DNA of 10,892 bases from Bryobacterales bacterium (GCA_003517725.1 DOZZ01000311.1:7466-18357), one strand, 5' to 3'. Counted from the stretch's first letter, positions 1-7,728 are shown. Numbers and translations are program-made. The notes: a model not told the origin generated them from the sequence alone.

Positions 1-603
1 GACGCGGGCGTGAAGTTCTACGCCTCGCTGGGCAATCACGACGATCCCAGCGAGACGCTGTATAAGCCCTTCAACATGGGCGGCAAACGCTATTATTCGG
101 TGCGCAGCGGCAACGTGCATCTGCTGGCGCTCGACAGCAATTACATGGACCCGCAGCAGCTGGAGTGGATCGATCAGCAGATACCGGATAACGAAAACAA
201 CTGGAAAATCTGCTTCTTCCACCACCCGTTCTACGACCACGCACGGTTCCACGGACCCGATCTGGATCTGCGGGCGCACCTGGAGCCGCTGCTCGAGAAA
301 AAAGGGGTGAACGTGGTGCTGGCGGGCCACGAACACATCTATGAGCGGATCAAGCCGCAGCATGGAATCTACTACTTCGTGCTCGGAAATTCCGGGCAAT
401 TGCGCGCCAACAATCTGCAGGCGTCGCCCGAAATCGACAAAGGTTTCGATACGGATCAGTGCTTCATGATGATGGAAGTCGCGGGCGATGAACTGTACTT
501 CCAGACAGTATCGCGGACCGGCAAGACGGTGGATTCGGGCGTACTGCAGCGGCAAAAGGCGGCTGCGGCCACAGCGGCGGCCGGTAGCACTCCAGTGAAG
601 TAG
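1..603 (+). CDS. Metallophosphoesterase (calcineurin-like / purple acid phosphatase-like), 5'-truncated by window edge
   Basis: The reading frame is open from base 1 and ends at TAG 601-603, so the gene starts upstream; the GTG at 10 is an internal Val, not a credible start. What is visible is the second half of a calcineurin-like phosphoesterase fold: GNHD (bases about 31-42), a HHPFY motif after a hydrophobic strand, and GHEHIYER, followed by a LGNSG strand. In this family the Asn and His residues of these motifs ligate a two-metal centre that hydrolyses phosphate esters. The first metal motifs (DxH and GDN) must lie upstream of the window. The C-terminus ends in an Ala-rich low-complexity tail. 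It has purple acid phosphatase flavour, but the substrate cannot be told. The next gene follows on the same strand after 94 bp. Confidence 0.88.
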   Translation, partial: DAGVKFYASLGNHDDPSETLYKPFNMGGKRYYSVRSGNVHLLALDSNYMDPQQLEWIDQQIPDNENNWKICFFHHPFYDHARFHGPDLDLRAHLEPLLEKKGVNVVLAGHEHIYERIKPQHGIYYFVLGNSGQLRANNLQASPEIDKGFDTDQCFMMMEVAGDELYFQTVSRTGKTVDSGVLQRQKAAAATAAAGSTPVK

Positions 604-685
604 CTTGGCGACGAGTCTGTCAAAAGATGCTCAGAGAGCAGTCGCGTTATCCCGTTGCGATGACAGGTGAATCGGGCGCTAAGGC

Positions 686-691
686 TACACT
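686..691 (+). promoter_or_regulatory. Putative -10 box (TACACT) for a leaderless peptidase mRNA
   Basis: TACACT ends exactly 6 nt before the ATG at 698, which would put the transcript start at or next to the A of the start codon. An in-frame TAA at 680-682 followed by no other start codon fixes the ATG, and no Shine-Dalgarno lies upstream of it. ATGACA at 660-665 resembles a -35 box, but the 20-nt spacer is long. The same spacing recurs at three other genes here. Confidence 0.35.
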
Positions 692-697
692 ACCCAG

Positions 698-2257
698 ATG
701 AGAACACTGTGGCTCGCCGGCATCTGTGGCGCTGCCTTGCTCGCGGCGTCGTCCGATGGCTCGCGCTGGTGGTCGCATGTGCAGTTTTTGGCCGACGATC
801 GGCTTGAGGGCCGCAACACCGGCAGTGAGGGCCATCGCAAAGCCGCAGCGTACGTCGCCGGGCAATTCGAGCGGGCCGGATTGCAGCCGGCCGGAACTCA
901 AGGCTATCTTCAGCCGGTCCGCTTCAAGACGCGGCAAATCGACGAGAGCGCATCGAGTCTGGAACTGGTGCGCGGTGCCGCCGTGGAACCCGTGGCGCTC
1001 GGTGAGGAGGCGGTCATCAGCATGCGCCAGGAGACCGCGCCGGCTACCGAAGCGCCGCTGGTATTTGCGGGCTATGGTTTGACCGTCCCGGAGGCGCACT
1101 ATGACGACTTCGCGGGCCTGGACGTGCGCGGGAAGATTATCGTCTACCTGGCCGGCGCCCCGCCCTCGATCCCCGGGCCACTCAGTTCCCACTACCAGTC
1201 GAGCTTTGAACGCTCCGCGAACTGGAAGCGTCTCGGGGTGGCCGGCACCTGCGCCATTCCCAATCCGAAATCGATGGATATTCCGTGGGCGCGGTCGTCG
1301 CTGGCACGCTTCCAAACAGCCATGAGCCTGGCCGAACCCGGCATGGACGAGAGCGGCGGCACGCGCCTCAACATCACCGTCAACCCCGTGCATGCCGACA
1401 AGTTATTCGCCGGAACCGGACATTCGATTCAGGAGATTCTGGACCTGGCGAATGCCGGTAAGCCGCTGCCGCACTTCGCCATCCCCGCCGCACTGCGTGC
1501 CCGCGTAGCCGCAAAACGCGGCGAGCTGGAATCGCAGAACGTGGCCGCTCTTCTGCGCGGCAGCGACCCGGTGCTGAAGAACGAGTATGTCGTGATGACC
1601 GCGCATCTCGATCATCTCGGTATCGGCGAGGCCATCCGGGGCGACCGTATCTATAACGGCGCCATGGACAATGCCGCCGGCGTCGCGGCCATGCTGGATA
1701 TTGTCTCGATGCTGCGCGAGCGCCAATTCAAGCCGCGGCGATCGCTGCTGTTTGTCGCCGTCACCGCCGAGGAGAAGGGCCTGCTGGGCTCACGCTTCTT
1801 CGCCACCCATTCCCACAACGCCGTGGCCGATATCAACGTCGATATGTTCCTGCCGCTCTACCCGCTTAAGCGGCTTACCGTCTATGGGCTCGATGAATCC
1901 GATCTGGGGGACGACGCCCGCGAGGTTGCAGCGGCCCGCGGGCTCGCCGTGCAGTCGGATCCGGAGCCGGCGCGCAACTCTTTCATCCGCAGCGACCAAT
2001 ACAGTTTTATCCGCCAAGGTATTCCGGCGCTGGCGCTTAAAGACGGCTACCTAAAGGGAGCACCCGAAGAGAAGATCTTCAAAACGTGGCTGACCGAGCG
2101 CTATCACGCGCCTTCCGATGATCTGAATCAACCGGTGGACCGCCGGGCCGCGGGCGACTTCGACGAGTTCGTCGCGGCCCTGCTGCAGCGCGTCGCTAAC
2201 CGCGATAGCCGTCCGCAGTGGAAGTCCACCTCATTCTTCCGACGCTTCGCGAAGTGA
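698..2257 (+). CDS. Secreted M28-family zinc metallopeptidase with PA-like insert
   Basis: This 519-aa protein has an N-terminal hydrophobic signal sequence (residues about 3-18) without a lipobox, so it is probably exported. Residues about 115-240 resemble a protease-associated (PA) insert, with FAGYGL and the GKIIVYLAG strand. Residues about 290-500 are the M28 aminopeptidase domain. Its di-zinc ligands and catalytic residues are visible as H303 (HLDHLG), D324 (MDNAAG), E358/E359 (TAEEKG), D382 (NVDM) and H470 (YHAPSDD). The family removes N-terminal residues from peptides. All five positions are intact, so it should be active. The ATG at 698 is the only usable start after the in-frame stop at 680. 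It lies on the same strand as the upstream phosphoesterase but probably has its own promoter. There is no evident functional link to the lipid cluster. Confidence 0.93.
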   Translation: MRTLWLAGICGAALLAASSDGSRWWSHVQFLADDRLEGRNTGSEGHRKAAAYVAGQFERAGLQPAGTQGYLQPVRFKTRQIDESASSLELVRGAAVEPVALGEEAVISMRQETAPATEAPLVFAGYGLTVPEAHYDDFAGLDVRGKIIVYLAGAPPSIPGPLSSHYQSSFERSANWKRLGVAGTCAIPNPKSMDIPWARSSLARFQTAMSLAEPGMDESGGTRLNITVNPVHADKLFAGTGHSIQEILDLANAGKPLPHFAIPAALRARVAAKRGELESQNVAALLRGSDPVLKNEYVVMTAHLDHLGIGEAIRGDRIYNGAMDNAAGVAAMLDIVSMLRERQFKPRRSLLFVAVTAEEKGLLGSRFFATHSHNAVADINVDMFLPLYPLKRLTVYGLDESDLGDDAREVAAARGLAVQSDPEPARNSFIRSDQYSFIRQGIPALALKDGYLKGAPEEKIFKTWLTERYHAPSDDLNQPVDRRAAGDFDEFVAALLQRVANRDSRPQWKSTSFFRRFAK

Positions 2258-2287
2258 CTCCGCCGGTTGGGCAGGCCATCGCACGGA

Positions 2288-2320
2288 CGAACCCCGCTTT
2301 CACCGGGTTTCGAATTTCTT
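2288..2320 (+). terminator. Weak candidate terminator after the peptidase gene
   Basis: CGAACCC (2288-2294) can pair with GGGTTTCG (2305-2312) with one bulged base, and AATTTCTT follows. The T-run is poor, so this is a tentative terminator for the peptidase transcript. Confidence 0.25.
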
Positions 2321-2670
2321 CCAAATTTTGTAGCCGAGTGCCGCCTCGGTATGGGTTAATGGTTTATAATCTAGATTCTGCATGACAGTTCAGCTGCTCA
2401 CCGCAATTCTTTGATCGGATATTTCTTTTGCCTAGATAATTTCACCCATTGTCCCGCACCTCACTAATGATCGAAAAATTGCTGTGAAAAATTCTCGCAT
2501 CACTCTGGGCCGGTGCCACGCCAAAACTCCGCAGATGGCCTCTTCCGTGAGAATTTCGATCTAATTGCCGTGACGATTTCTTTTGGCGGGGATTGTATTG
2601 CGCTCGTCCGACCCCGCCTATTACAGCATTTTTATGATTGCAATCACGTTTGTGCGACAAAAATAAAGTA

Positions 2671-2682
2671 ATTTCGCGAAAT
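2671..2682. promoter_or_regulatory. 12-bp perfect palindrome, possible operator
   Basis: ATTTCGCGAAAT is identical to its reverse complement. It lies about 94 bp upstream of the -35 of the synthase promoter inside the AT-rich control region. This is a plausible site for a dimeric regulator; no regulator gene is in the window. Confidence 0.35.
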
Positions 2683-2775
2683 CCTCTTATACCGCTCGAT
2701 ACTCAGGCATAGCTCCCTGCTTGCTGTGTGACGTTACAAAAAGTCGAACAATTAAAAAAAAATTCCTTTTCAGAC

Positions 2776-2804
2776 TTGACATTCTCTTTGTGCGCTGTGC
2801 TAAT
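2776..2804 (+). promoter_or_regulatory. Sigma-70-type promoter of the N-acyl amino acid synthase gene
   Basis: A perfect TTGACA -35 (2776-2781) is followed by a 17-nt spacer and GCTAAT (2799-2804, 4 of 6 matches), with an extended -10 TG at 2796-2797. Transcription would begin near 2811, giving a 5' leader of about 56 nt to the ATG at 2867. It is the best-formed promoter in the window. Confidence 0.65.
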
Positions 2805-2813
2805 GTGTACATT
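2802..2813. promoter_or_regulatory. Inverted repeat over the -10/start site of the synthase promoter
   Basis: AATGT-GT-ACATT forms 5-bp arms around a 2-bp centre. It overlaps the -10 and the predicted start site, where a bound repressor would block polymerase. The arms are short, so chance is possible. Confidence 0.35.
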
Positions 2814-2866
2814 GACCTTGAACTAAATAAGTACTGTTGAATACATCGCAAAGTCAGACGGAATTT

Positions 2867-3724
2867 ATGGGTGGGCCAATGATCAGCGAGTACAGCGATA
2901 AATACATAGACCGCGGTTTCCTAATGCTTGCCCCGGATGGCGCAGCTATTCCACGGGCCTTCCGGCGCGTTCGCGACGATGAGGATCAACACTTTCACCT
3001 ACTTGGCCAGATGCAGCGGCTGCGCGGGAAAATCTATTTGCAAGATGGCGCTATCTCCGAGTCACAGTTGGATTCGCAAGGCCGTCACCGGGACGACGAC
3101 GATCCCCAAAGTTGGCATCTGCTCCGCATGCGTCCCGATGGCAGCGTTTCAGGGTGCGCGCGGATTCTGGTTCATTCCGAGTCGGTAGCCTATCCGCAAC
3201 TGCGCGTGGCGTCTTCCGCGCTGGCCAAATGTAAAACGTGGGGACGCTCCTTGCAGTCGAGCATGGAAACCGAAATCCGCCGAGCCCGCCAGTCGGGCAA
3301 GGCCCTGGTCGAGCCCGGGGGTTGGGCTTTGGCCGAAGACCTTCGCGGCAGTACCGAAGCGTTGTCGATCGTCGTCGGCGCCTTGGCGTGGGCGCAGTTG
3401 GTGGGTGGCTGTGTAGGCTTCATGACGGCCACGGTGCGCCATGGTTCGTCGTCCATTTTGCGCCGCCTGGGTGGCTCGCCCGTCAATCTCGACGGCCGGC
3501 CCGCTCCCGCTTACTTCGATCCCGCTTACGGCTGCGACATGGAATTGCTTCGCTTCGATTCGAACGCGTTGAATCCGCGCTTCGGCGGGGCGCTCGAGAA
3601 CATGCGCCAGCTCCTGATGGGCACCCCTGTTATTGCCACCGGTACTCCGGCTTATGCCAACGTACCCGGCATCACGGCTCTGCCGGCTTATGGGCCAATG
3701 CCCGCTATCCGGGTGGCTGCCTAA
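2867..3724 (+). CDS. FeeM-like long-chain N-acyl amino acid synthase (GNAT/autoinducer-synthase fold)
   Basis: The protein is about 285 aa and resembles the FeeM-type N-acyl amino acid synthase family, GNAT-fold relatives of LuxI that move a long acyl chain from acyl-ACP to an amino acid. An N-terminal segment (SWHLL followed by a GSVSGCARILV strand) matches the acyl-donor half. A block beginning EPGGWALAEDLRG and running through TATVRHGSSSILRRLGG to FDPAYGCDMELLRFDS is typical of the PEP-CTERM/exosortase-associated branch. That branch is known to co-occur with the PEP-CTERM system, and a PEP-CTERM protein is encoded nearby. I chose ATG 2867 because GACGGAA lies just upstream. An in-frame TTG at 2837 and an ATG at 2879 are alternatives. 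The amino acid used cannot be read from sequence; the neighbouring phenol-oxidase-type enzyme hints at tyrosine. It could also be a GNAT with another acceptor. Confidence 0.75.
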   Translation: MGGPMISEYSDKYIDRGFLMLAPDGAAIPRAFRRVRDDEDQHFHLLGQMQRLRGKIYLQDGAISESQLDSQGRHRDDDDPQSWHLLRMRPDGSVSGCARILVHSESVAYPQLRVASSALAKCKTWGRSLQSSMETEIRRARQSGKALVEPGGWALAEDLRGSTEALSIVVGALAWAQLVGGCVGFMTATVRHGSSSILRRLGGSPVNLDGRPAPAYFDPAYGCDMELLRFDSNALNPRFGGALENMRQLLMGTPVIATGTPAYANVPGITALPAYGPMPAIRVAA

Positions 3725-3756
3725 ACGTCGTTTTCGTGGCTGTACCGGGCCAGCGT

Positions 3757-3774
3757 TTAGAATAGTTAGAATAG
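3757..3774 (+). promoter_or_regulatory. Tandem 9-bp repeat containing two -10-like TAGAAT boxes
   Basis: TTAGAATAG occurs twice with no gap (3757-3765, 3766-3774). Each copy contains TAGAAT, 5 of 6 matches to TATAAT. The second TAGAAT (3767-3772) ends 6 nt before the ATG at 3779, so a transcript from it would be leaderless. No clear -35 is visible. An in-frame TAG within the box fixes the downstream ATG as the start. Confidence 0.4.
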
Positions 3775-3778
3775 AACG

Positions 3779-5449
3779 ATGGCTGAGCTACAACAGCAAC
3801 GCGCGATCTTCGATGCGATCGCGGCATGGACGGCCGTTTTAGGCAGCGCGTGCGTGGTGTCGGACCTGACCCACCGCAGCGCTGCCGAACGCGCCACGTT
3901 CCAGACCTCTCAGAAGATCCCCGTAATTCTGCGCCCGGTCGACCGCCAGCAGGTTTCCGAAATTGTTCGCATCGCCAACCGCTACGGTGTTCCTTTATAT
4001 CCGGTCAGCAGCGGTAAGAATTGGGGCTATGGATCGCGCGTTCCCCCGGTGACGGATTGCGCGCTGCTCGATCTCAGCCGCATGGACCAGATCGTCGAGT
4101 TCAATGAGCAGCTGGGCTACGTTACGGTTCAGCCCGGCGTGACGCAGAAGGCTCTAATTAAATTCCTGAAGCATCAGAAATCCAAATTGTGGATGGACGC
4201 CACGGGCTCGAGCCCCGACTGCAGCCTGATCGGCAACGCCATGGAGCGCGGCTTTGGCCACACCCCTTACGGCGATCACTTCTCGCATGTCTGCGGCCTC
4301 GAAGTGGTGCTGGCTTCGGGCGAAATCGTCGAGACCGGCTTTTCCGGTCTGCCCGGCGCCCGGACCGGCCCAGTCTACCGCTGGGGCGTGGGCCCCAGCC
4401 TGGATGGGCTGTTCTCCCAATCGAACTTCGGCATTGTCACGCGCATGACAGTCTGGCTGATGCCGGCGCCCGAATATTTTCAGGCGTTCTTCTTCCAATG
4501 CGGCAGCCAGCATGATCTGGCTTCGGTCATCGACGCGCTGCGGCCGCTGCGGCTCAACGGCACTATTCGGAGCGCGGTGCACATCGGCAATCACTATAAG
4601 GTGATGGGCGGCATCCAGCAGTTTCCCCACGGTGAGGCCAAGCCGCTCACGCTCGAGCGCATGCGTTTTTACGAGCGCCATCTGAAGATCAGCCGCTGGA
4701 GCGGCTCCGGAGCGCTCTATGGAACGCGCCTACAGGTTAAGGAACAGCGCCGGCTGATTCGCCAGGCGCTGGCAGGGAAGACTGAACGCGTGCGATTCCT
4801 CGACGACCGCACCATCCGGGTGGCCTCGCGCTTCACGCGCCCCTATCGGCTGGTGACCGGGTTGGACCTGAGCCAAGTGCTGGAACTGGTTCGCCCAGTC
4901 TACGGATTATTGAAGGGCATCCCCACGGAAAAGACGCTGGGCAGCGCGTATTGGAGAAAGCGCACGCCGGTCCCGGCCGATCCCAATCCCGACCGCGACG
5001 GATGCGGCCTGCTGTGGTGCTCGCCGGTGGCGCGCATGGAAGGCGCGGAGGCCGAGCGCCTGAACAGCATTGCCGAGAGCGTCCTGCTGGCGCATGGCTT
5101 TGAACCCATGATCTCCATTACGTTGCTGACCGAGCGTGCGCTGGCCTGCGTCATCTCCATTACCTACGACCGAGACGTTCCCGGCGAGGATCAGCGGGCC
5201 ATGGCCTGCTACCTCGAACTGCAGCAGCAATTGGAGCGCGACGGCTATTATTCCTACCGGCTTGGTCTGCCCTCGATGCGGGTGCAGGGGGAGCGCGGCG
5301 CTTACACGGATTTGCTGGCGCAACTCAAGCGGGCCCTCGACCCGAACTCCATTTTGGCTCCTGGCCGATATCTTCCGGCGCCGCCCGGGCAGGATTCGCC
5401 AGATACAGATATAAAGGTAGAAATCGCCTCATGCGCAACACCGCACTAG
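3779..5449 (+). CDS. FAD-linked oxidase of the vanillyl-alcohol oxidase / p-cresol methylhydroxylase family
   Basis: The protein is 556 aa, the usual size for the VAO/PCMH flavoprotein family. The N-terminal FAD-binding domain shows PVSSGKNWGYGS (residues 75-86), a DLSRMDQI strand, QPGVT (118-122), GSSPDCSLIGNAMERG (143-158) and HTPYGDH (161-167), then GLEVVLASGE and SNFGIVT (215-221). D166 of YGDH appears to match the active-site Asp of VAO (alignment needed). The C-terminal half is the cap domain, ending PNSILAPGRY. Family members oxidise para-substituted phenols through a quinone methide. At DGCGLLWCSP (407-416), where VAO carries its flavin-linking His, no His is seen, so flavin attachment is uncertain. 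ATG 3779 is fixed by an in-frame TAG at 3767; no Shine-Dalgarno precedes it. The gene follows the synthase by 54 bp and overlaps the desaturase by 19 bp, so a role on the same product is likely. Confidence 0.88.
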   Translation: MAELQQQRAIFDAIAAWTAVLGSACVVSDLTHRSAAERATFQTSQKIPVILRPVDRQQVSEIVRIANRYGVPLYPVSSGKNWGYGSRVPPVTDCALLDLSRMDQIVEFNEQLGYVTVQPGVTQKALIKFLKHQKSKLWMDATGSSPDCSLIGNAMERGFGHTPYGDHFSHVCGLEVVLASGEIVETGFSGLPGARTGPVYRWGVGPSLDGLFSQSNFGIVTRMTVWLMPAPEYFQAFFFQCGSQHDLASVIDALRPLRLNGTIRSAVHIGNHYKVMGGIQQFPHGEAKPLTLERMRFYERHLKISRWSGSGALYGTRLQVKEQRRLIRQALAGKTERVRFLDDRTIRVASRFTRPYRLVTGLDLSQVLELVRPVYGLLKGIPTEKTLGSAYWRKRTPVPADPNPDRDGCGLLWCSPVARMEGAEAERLNSIAESVLLAHGFEPMISITLLTERALACVISITYDRDVPGEDQRAMACYLELQQQLERDGYYSYRLGLPSMRVQGERGAYTDLLAQLKRALDPNSILAPGRYLPAPPGQDSPDTDIKVEIASCATPH

Positions 5450-6474
5450 CCGACTTCACGAGCGACGAGTCGTTTGCCGTGGAGGACCGTCAGACCCGCG
5501 GTCTGGTCGTTGGCCTGAATCAACCCAGGCCCTCAATTTTCTGGACCGACATGCTGGGCAGCGCGGTAGCAGGTTGGACCGCCTTCGGCTTTGCGGTGGC
5601 GCTGCGCCCGTTCTCCGCCGGCATGCTGGCGGCGCTGGTAGTCGCGGTCTTCGCGCTGTACCGCGGCCTCTGCTTTATCCACGAGATCAGCCATTTGAAC
5701 CCGCGCGCGCTGCCTGGTTTTGAACGCGGGTTCAACCTGTTGTTCGGCTACCCGCTGCTGATGCCGTCCTTCGTCTATGTCGGCGTGCATACGTTCCATC
5801 ACCGGCTGAGCACCTATGGCACGAAGGACGATCCGGAATATCAACCGTTCGCGCGTTCCAGCCGCATGACGCTGGCGTTCGCCCTGCAAAGCTTCCTGAT
5901 TCCCGTATTCCTGCTGGTGCGCTTCACGCTGCTGACGCTGGCCGGTCTGGCCATTCCGAAGTTCCAGAAGTGGCTGGTAGTCCGCGCCTCTTCGCTGGCC
6001 ATGAACCCTGCCTATCGGCGCGAAGCGCCTCCCGAACTAGTGCGTTCCATCCGCTTCCAATCCATACTGATTCTGTCGTTTTGGGTGGCCGCGGCCGCAG
6101 TGGCCCTGGCGGGCGGCTTCTTGTGGCGCGCGCTGTGGGTCTGGCTGGTGGTGGCCGGGATTGCGAGCTTCATCAACACTCTGCGCACCCTGGGCGCGCA
6201 TGCTTACGAAAGCCCCGGAGAACCCATGGACCGCCAGGGTCAATTGATCGATTCCATCGACACGCCGGGCGCGGTGTGGACCGAGCTGTGGGCGCCGGTG
6301 GGCCTGCGCTACCACGCGCTGCATCATTATTTTCCGGGCATTCCCTATCACAACCTGCCCGAAGCTTACCGGCGCCTGGTCGTGGCTTTGCCGGAAAACG
6401 CCACCTATCACCAGGTCCGCAGCCGCAGCTTGTGGTGTTCCCTGATCAAGCTGTACCGGCACGGGCTGCGCTGA
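5431..6474 (+). CDS. Integral-membrane fatty acid desaturase-like protein
   Basis: The protein is 347 aa with several hydrophobic segments (about 42-80, 105-118, 145-172 and 208-246) and the histidine boxes of membrane di-iron desaturases/hydroxylases: HEISH (84-88), HTFHH (120-124) and HALHH (295-299), plus an extra His at 257. These ligands are complete. The family uses O2 to introduce double bonds or hydroxyls into lipid chains. The start codon lies inside the end of the flavoprotein gene (19-bp overlap), so translation is probably coupled; only a distant AAAGG (5413-5417) resembles a ribosome site. The 3' end overlaps the opposing glycosyltransferase gene by 29 bp. Its likely substrate is the acyl chain of the cluster's product or its precursor, but this is inferred only from position. 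Hydroxylase or carotenoid-modifying activity cannot be excluded. Confidence 0.87.
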   Translation: MRNTALADFTSDESFAVEDRQTRGLVVGLNQPRPSIFWTDMLGSAVAGWTAFGFAVALRPFSAGMLAALVVAVFALYRGLCFIHEISHLNPRALPGFERGFNLLFGYPLLMPSFVYVGVHTFHHRLSTYGTKDDPEYQPFARSSRMTLAFALQSFLIPVFLLVRFTLLTLAGLAIPKFQKWLVVRASSLAMNPAYRREAPPELVRSIRFQSILILSFWVAAAAVALAGGFLWRALWVWLVVAGIASFINTLRTLGAHAYESPGEPMDRQGQLIDSIDTPGAVWTELWAPVGLRYHALHHYFPGIPYHNLPEAYRRLVVALPENATYHQVRSRSLWCSLIKLYRHGLR

Positions 6475-7708
6475 TTTTCTCAATCCTGTCCGCCGCGCCG
6501 CGCACCCCGCCGGCGGCATGGATCGACTGCGCGACCTTGCGCGCGTTCTCCGCGTAGACCGGTTTCTCCAAAACTCGCCCGATCAACCCGCGCAGCGTGG
6601 TTGCGTTCAACTTCGCCGGCGGCAGCACTTCGCCCACGCCGGTCCAGCGTATGCGCGCGGCAATGGCCGGCTGTTCATAGGTGATGGGGACGGCCACCAG
6701 CGGCACGCCTTGCGTCAGCGAATCGAGCACGGTGTTCAACCCGGCATGCGTAAGCGTCAACCGGGCGCGAGACAACACGTCCAGTTGCGGCGCGTAACTG
6801 ACCACCAGCGGGGCTCCCGGCAGCGCGGCCACGGCTTGTGCATCCAGCCCGCCGCCGTGGGTGATCAGCAATTGCGCCGGCAGCCCGTCGCAGGCCTCGG
6901 CGAAACATCGAAAGATGCGCTCCTTGCCGTTCTGCAAAGTTCCGAGCGAGGCATAGATTAAAGGCCGGCCATCCAGGCGCTCCCAGGGAAACGGCACGAC
7001 CGCGGCGGTGGAATTTCGAAACGGACCGGCGTAGTGGAACGTGCCGGGCAGTTTGCGGCGCGGGAAGTCAAATGCCGGCGGCTGCTGGCTGATCTGGGCT
7101 AGCGTCGAGAAGGAATCTTCCGGACCGCGATGCGGCGGCAAGCCCCACTTTTTACGGTAGGAGGCGATCACGCGTGCGATGGGCGCGGTGATGCGGTCCG
7201 AAACGGCGTACCCTAGCGCGTTCCGGGCGCGCGCCCAGAAGCTTTCCCCATAGCGCCAGCTGGTGAACGGCGGCGGCACGTTCGGCTCGCGGTTGAGGGC
7301 CAGGGCATTGCAGATGGTCACGAACGGCAAGCCCAGATGTTCGGCCACAGTTCCGCCCGCGGGCTCCGTCTGGTCCACCAGCAGCATGCCCACGCCGGAT
7401 TCGCGGATCGCATCGGGGGCATCGCGGCAAACCATCTCGGTGGTTTTGCGGACCGCTTGAATCGTGAAGCGCAGCGCCGCCATTCCGTCGAGCTTACCCA
7501 GCGCGCCCAACGAGTCCGGCAATGAGCCGGGCGGGTGATCGCTGTGACCAATCGTGACGAACTCGAGTTCCTGGGCGCGCACCCGCGGCTCCAGATCCGG
7601 CATGTGGAAGAACGTCACGCGATGCCCGCGGCGGATCAGTTCGCGGCCGAGTGCGCCGAACGGATTGATGTGCCCCGGAACCGGCGGGCTGATGATGCCG
7701 TAATGCAC
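6446..7708 (-). CDS. GT-B glycosyltransferase, MGT/UGT-type (GT1 family), cluster copy 2
   Basis: The protein is 420 aa with a two-Rossmann GT-B layout. The N-terminal acceptor domain begins GIISPPVPGHINP, with a likely catalytic-base His at 13, and holds a DQTEPAGGTVAEHLG segment near 112-126. The C-terminal donor domain has YASLGT (252-257) and the nucleotide-sugar signature YAPQLDVL...THAGLNTVLDSL..GVPLVAVP..YEQP (305-347), with H321 for the diphosphate and E345-Q346 where the other copy has DQ. It transfers an NDP-sugar to a small lipophilic acceptor; sugar and acceptor are unknown. The start is GTG 7708, fixed by an in-frame TAA two codons upstream. AAAGG abuts the GTG, too close for a normal ribosome site. 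It is the last gene of the minus-strand operon, 20 nt after the acyltransferase, and resembles zeaxanthin glucosyltransferases, though no carotenoid genes are seen. Confidence 0.9.
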   Translation of the reverse strand: MHYGIISPPVPGHINPFGALGRELIRRGHRVTFFHMPDLEPRVRAQELEFVTIGHSDHPPGSLPDSLGALGKLDGMAALRFTIQAVRKTTEMVCRDAPDAIRESGVGMLLVDQTEPAGGTVAEHLGLPFVTICNALALNREPNVPPPFTSWRYGESFWARARNALGYAVSDRITAPIARVIASYRKKWGLPPHRGPEDSFSTLAQISQQPPAFDFPRRKLPGTFHYAGPFRNSTAAVVPFPWERLDGRPLIYASLGTLQNGKERIFRCFAEACDGLPAQLLITHGGGLDAQAVAALPGAPLVVSYAPQLDVLSRARLTLTHAGLNTVLDSLTQGVPLVAVPITYEQPAIAARIRWTGVGEVLPPAKLNATTLRGLIGRVLEKPVYAENARKVAQSIHAAGGVRGAADRIEKISAARAGTA

Positions 7709-7714
7709 CCTTTA

Positions 7715-7720
7715 ATAGTA
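7715..7720 (-). promoter_or_regulatory. Putative -10 box (TACTAT) giving a leaderless internal transcript
   Basis: On the minus strand TACTAT ends 6 nt before the GTG start at 7708, within the 20-nt gap after the acyltransferase gene. The spacing equals that at 698, 3779 and 9728. No -35 is evident. It may be an internal promoter for the last operon gene, or chance. Confidence 0.3.
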
Positions 7721-7728
7721 GAAGTTTC

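Larger units (their letters stand above)
2258..2836. other. Gene-free, AT-richer intergenic control region
   Basis: No convincing coding sequence lies here; the short minus-strand frame at 2442-2660 has no protein-like features. The stretch is clearly richer in A/T than the flanking genes. It holds a weak hairpin just after the peptidase, a perfect TATAAT at 2365-2370 with no matching -35, and a 7-bp inverted pair GGCGGGG 2585-2591 / CCCCGCC 2612-2618. It also has GATCGAAA 2469-2476 facing TTTCGATC 2554-2561, a 12-bp palindrome at 2671-2682, and the promoter of the synthase gene at its right end. Its length and the number of dyads suggest a regulated promoter or a structured leader. Confidence 0.6.

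Noticed and set aside
628..640. TGCTC-AGA-GAGCA hairpin after the phosphoesterase gene
   Set aside because: The stem is 5 bp and no T-run follows, so it is not a credible terminator.
647..1393. Open minus-strand frame of 248 codons opposite the M28 peptidase
   Set aside because: It is Arg/His/Gly-rich with no recognisable motif and lies opposite a gene with all catalytic residues intact; a codon-bias shadow in GC-rich DNA.
2442..2660. 72-codon minus-strand frame in the intergenic region
   Set aside because: No ribosome site, no hydrophobic core or motif, and composition unlike a protein.
2867..3724. Acyl-homoserine lactone synthase (LuxI)
   Set aside because: It has the same fold superfamily, but the conserved blocks fit the FeeM/PEP-CTERM-associated branch, the protein is longer than LuxI, and no LuxR regulator is in the window.
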